Of a stretch of 14,704 nucleotides of DNA, positions 13,739-14,704 are shown in pieces. The DNA is from Proteobacteria bacterium UBA6729. GTDB lineage: Bacteria; Pseudomonadota; Gammaproteobacteria; Porifericomitales; Porifericomitaceae. The translations under genes were made by a program, and so were the position numbers. The first letter of the stretch is position 1; the number at the start of each line of letters is the position of its first letter. Where the stretch lies: NCBI GenBank assembly GCA_002454015.1, contig DKIB01000054.1, positions 1 to 14,704 on the forward strand, in the 5' to 3' direction. The notes under the pieces are model-generated. The model had not been told where the DNA came from, did no database searches, and saw nothing but the letters and a program-made list of their open reading frames with translations.

Positions 13739-14704
13739 ATGTTCAAACGGCTTTATGTAGATAACTACAGGTGCTTCGTCAACTTTGAGCTCCGGTTTCA
13801 GGAGCTCACCTTGTTGCTGGGTCACAACGGGACCGGCAAGAGCGCAGTTCTGGATATTATTTTTGCCCTGCAGCAACTCCTGCGAGGTGTGGTAAAGGTG
13901 AACGATGCCCAGATCTTTCCGGCAGACACCCTGACGCGCTGGCAGGATCGGAATCGGCAGATCTTTGAGATCGAGGTGCAGTTGGAACAGGGGGTTTGTA
14001 CTTATCGTCTGGAAGCCGAGCACAACCGACAGGAAAACAAGGCCAGAATTGAGGTAGAAACACTGGAAACCGGGGGTAAACCGTTGTTCTCCTGTACTCA
14101 GGGAAGGGTTCAACTGTACAGGAGCGACCACTCTGCAGGACCCATCTTTCATGTGGATTGGTCCGAATCTGCGCTGGCGCGCATTGTTCCTTCGCCGAAC
14201 AAAAGTCATGTGCTCCTGGGTCAATTTATGGAGTTTATGCGCCGGATTGTCTGTTGTCGTCTGCAGCCCGCAGATATGGTCCCGGAGGCAAAAACGGAAC
14301 AACCGGAGCTGTATCGGGATGGTAGAAATTTTGCGGCCTGGTATCGCCACATGATGCAGGAACGACCTGAACTGGTACCTGATTTCGTAGCTGAGATGAA
14401 AGAGATTATTCCAGACTTCAGTGGTTTCCGGCTTGAGCAGACGGGGGCAGATGTTCGCATGCTTACCGGCGTTTTTAACGAAATGGAATCCCCCTACGAA
14501 TTGCGATTTAGCGAGCTTTCGGATGGACAGCGCGTCTTGATCGTGTTGTACGCGCTGGTGCATCTGACAAAAGGGAGAACTTTGTTGCTGGATGAACCGG
14601 ACAACTATATGTCTCTGCCGGAGATTCAACCCTGGTTGCTTGCGCTTGCGGATAAATGTGGTGAATCCATATCACAGGCGGTGCTGTGCTCTCACCATCC
14701 GGAA
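13739..14704 (+). CDS. AAA family ATPase (AAA_21 / OLD-like), 3' end outside the window
   Basis: The frame is open from the ATG at 13739 to the last base, giving 322 residues without a stop. It has an ABC/SMC-like ATPase layout: Walker A GHNGTGKS (28-35), a long insert with predicted helices, the signature LSDGQR (260-265), Walker B TLLLDEPDNY (281-290), and a switch histidine in CSHHPE (317-322). This resembles stand-alone AAA_21/AAA_15 ATPases, which are common in phage-defence islands and often partnered by a nuclease or DUF gene just downstream. The partner, if any, lies outside the window. GGAG lies nine bases before the start. It is close to complete, since the H-loop usually comes near the end. 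Confidence 0.85.
   Translation, partial: MFKRLYVDNYRCFVNFELRFQELTLLLGHNGTGKSAVLDIIFALQQLLRGVVKVNDAQIFPADTLTRWQDRNRQIFEIEVQLEQGVCTYRLEAEHNRQENKARIEVETLETGGKPLFSCTQGRVQLYRSDHSAGPIFHVDWSESALARIVPSPNKSHVLLGQFMEFMRRIVCCRLQPADMVPEAKTEQPELYRDGRNFAAWYRHMMQERPELVPDFVAEMKEIIPDFSGFRLEQTGADVRMLTGVFNEMESPYELRFSELSDGQRVLIVLYALVHLTKGRTLLLDEPDNYMSLPEIQPWLLALADKCGESISQAVLCSHHPE

Overview
The window looks like a GC-rich gammaproteobacterial chromosome. Its core is the classic cluster of a calcium/sodium antiporter (yrbG type), kdsD, kdsC, lptC, lptA, lptB, rpoN and ptsN, in the order known from Escherichia coli and Pseudomonas. The species cannot be named from this sequence; an origin near the purple or haloalkaliphilic sulfur gammaproteobacteria is only a guess.

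Layout. Bases 1-1320 are an eroded mobile or repeat region. Two direct copies (about 235 bp, roughly 90% identical) flank a non-coding stretch with a convincing minus-strand promoter and a 40-42 codon ORF. The second copy abuts the C-terminal half of an IS3-type transposase that lacks its first catalytic aspartate. Bases 1388-2056 encode a Yip1-like multi-pass membrane protein. Bases 2057-2469 hold gene debris and a second copy of a short dispersed repeat. A membrane-anchored, cysteine-rich small protein (minus strand, 2470-2874) is divergent from a rhodanese gene (from 3095), and a promoter can be read for each. The rhodanese is followed by a staphylococcal-nuclease-like gene that probably starts at a CTG codon and encodes a lipoprotein.

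Bases 3985-7358 (minus strand) form one apparent operon. A type II restriction-modification pair comes first: a beta-class SPPY methyltransferase, then a PaeR7I/XhoI-family endonuclease expected to cut CTCGAG. Next come amgK and murU, the kinase and uridylyltransferase of the cell-wall (N-acetylmuramate) salvage route. The endonuclease stop is 13 bases from the amgK start, so the salvage genes appear to depend on transcription coming from the restriction system.

Bases 7465-13673 (plus strand) hold the envelope operon. KdsD and KdsC make Kdo for lipopolysaccharide, LptC, LptA and LptB belong to the lipopolysaccharide transport bridge, and RpoN and PtsN are sigma-54 and the nitrogen-PTS IIA protein. 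Genes are packed with overlaps, including about 98 bases between lptC and lptA. The hpf gene usual between rpoN and ptsN is absent. The genes that commonly follow ptsN (such as rapZ) are replaced by a truncated-by-window AAA ATPase gene (13739 to the end) of a type common in defence islands. Its ribosome binding site lies in a hairpin. The strongest leads are the restriction/cell-wall-salvage operon, the mismatched endonuclease/methyltransferase pair, and the ATPase interrupting the conserved cluster.
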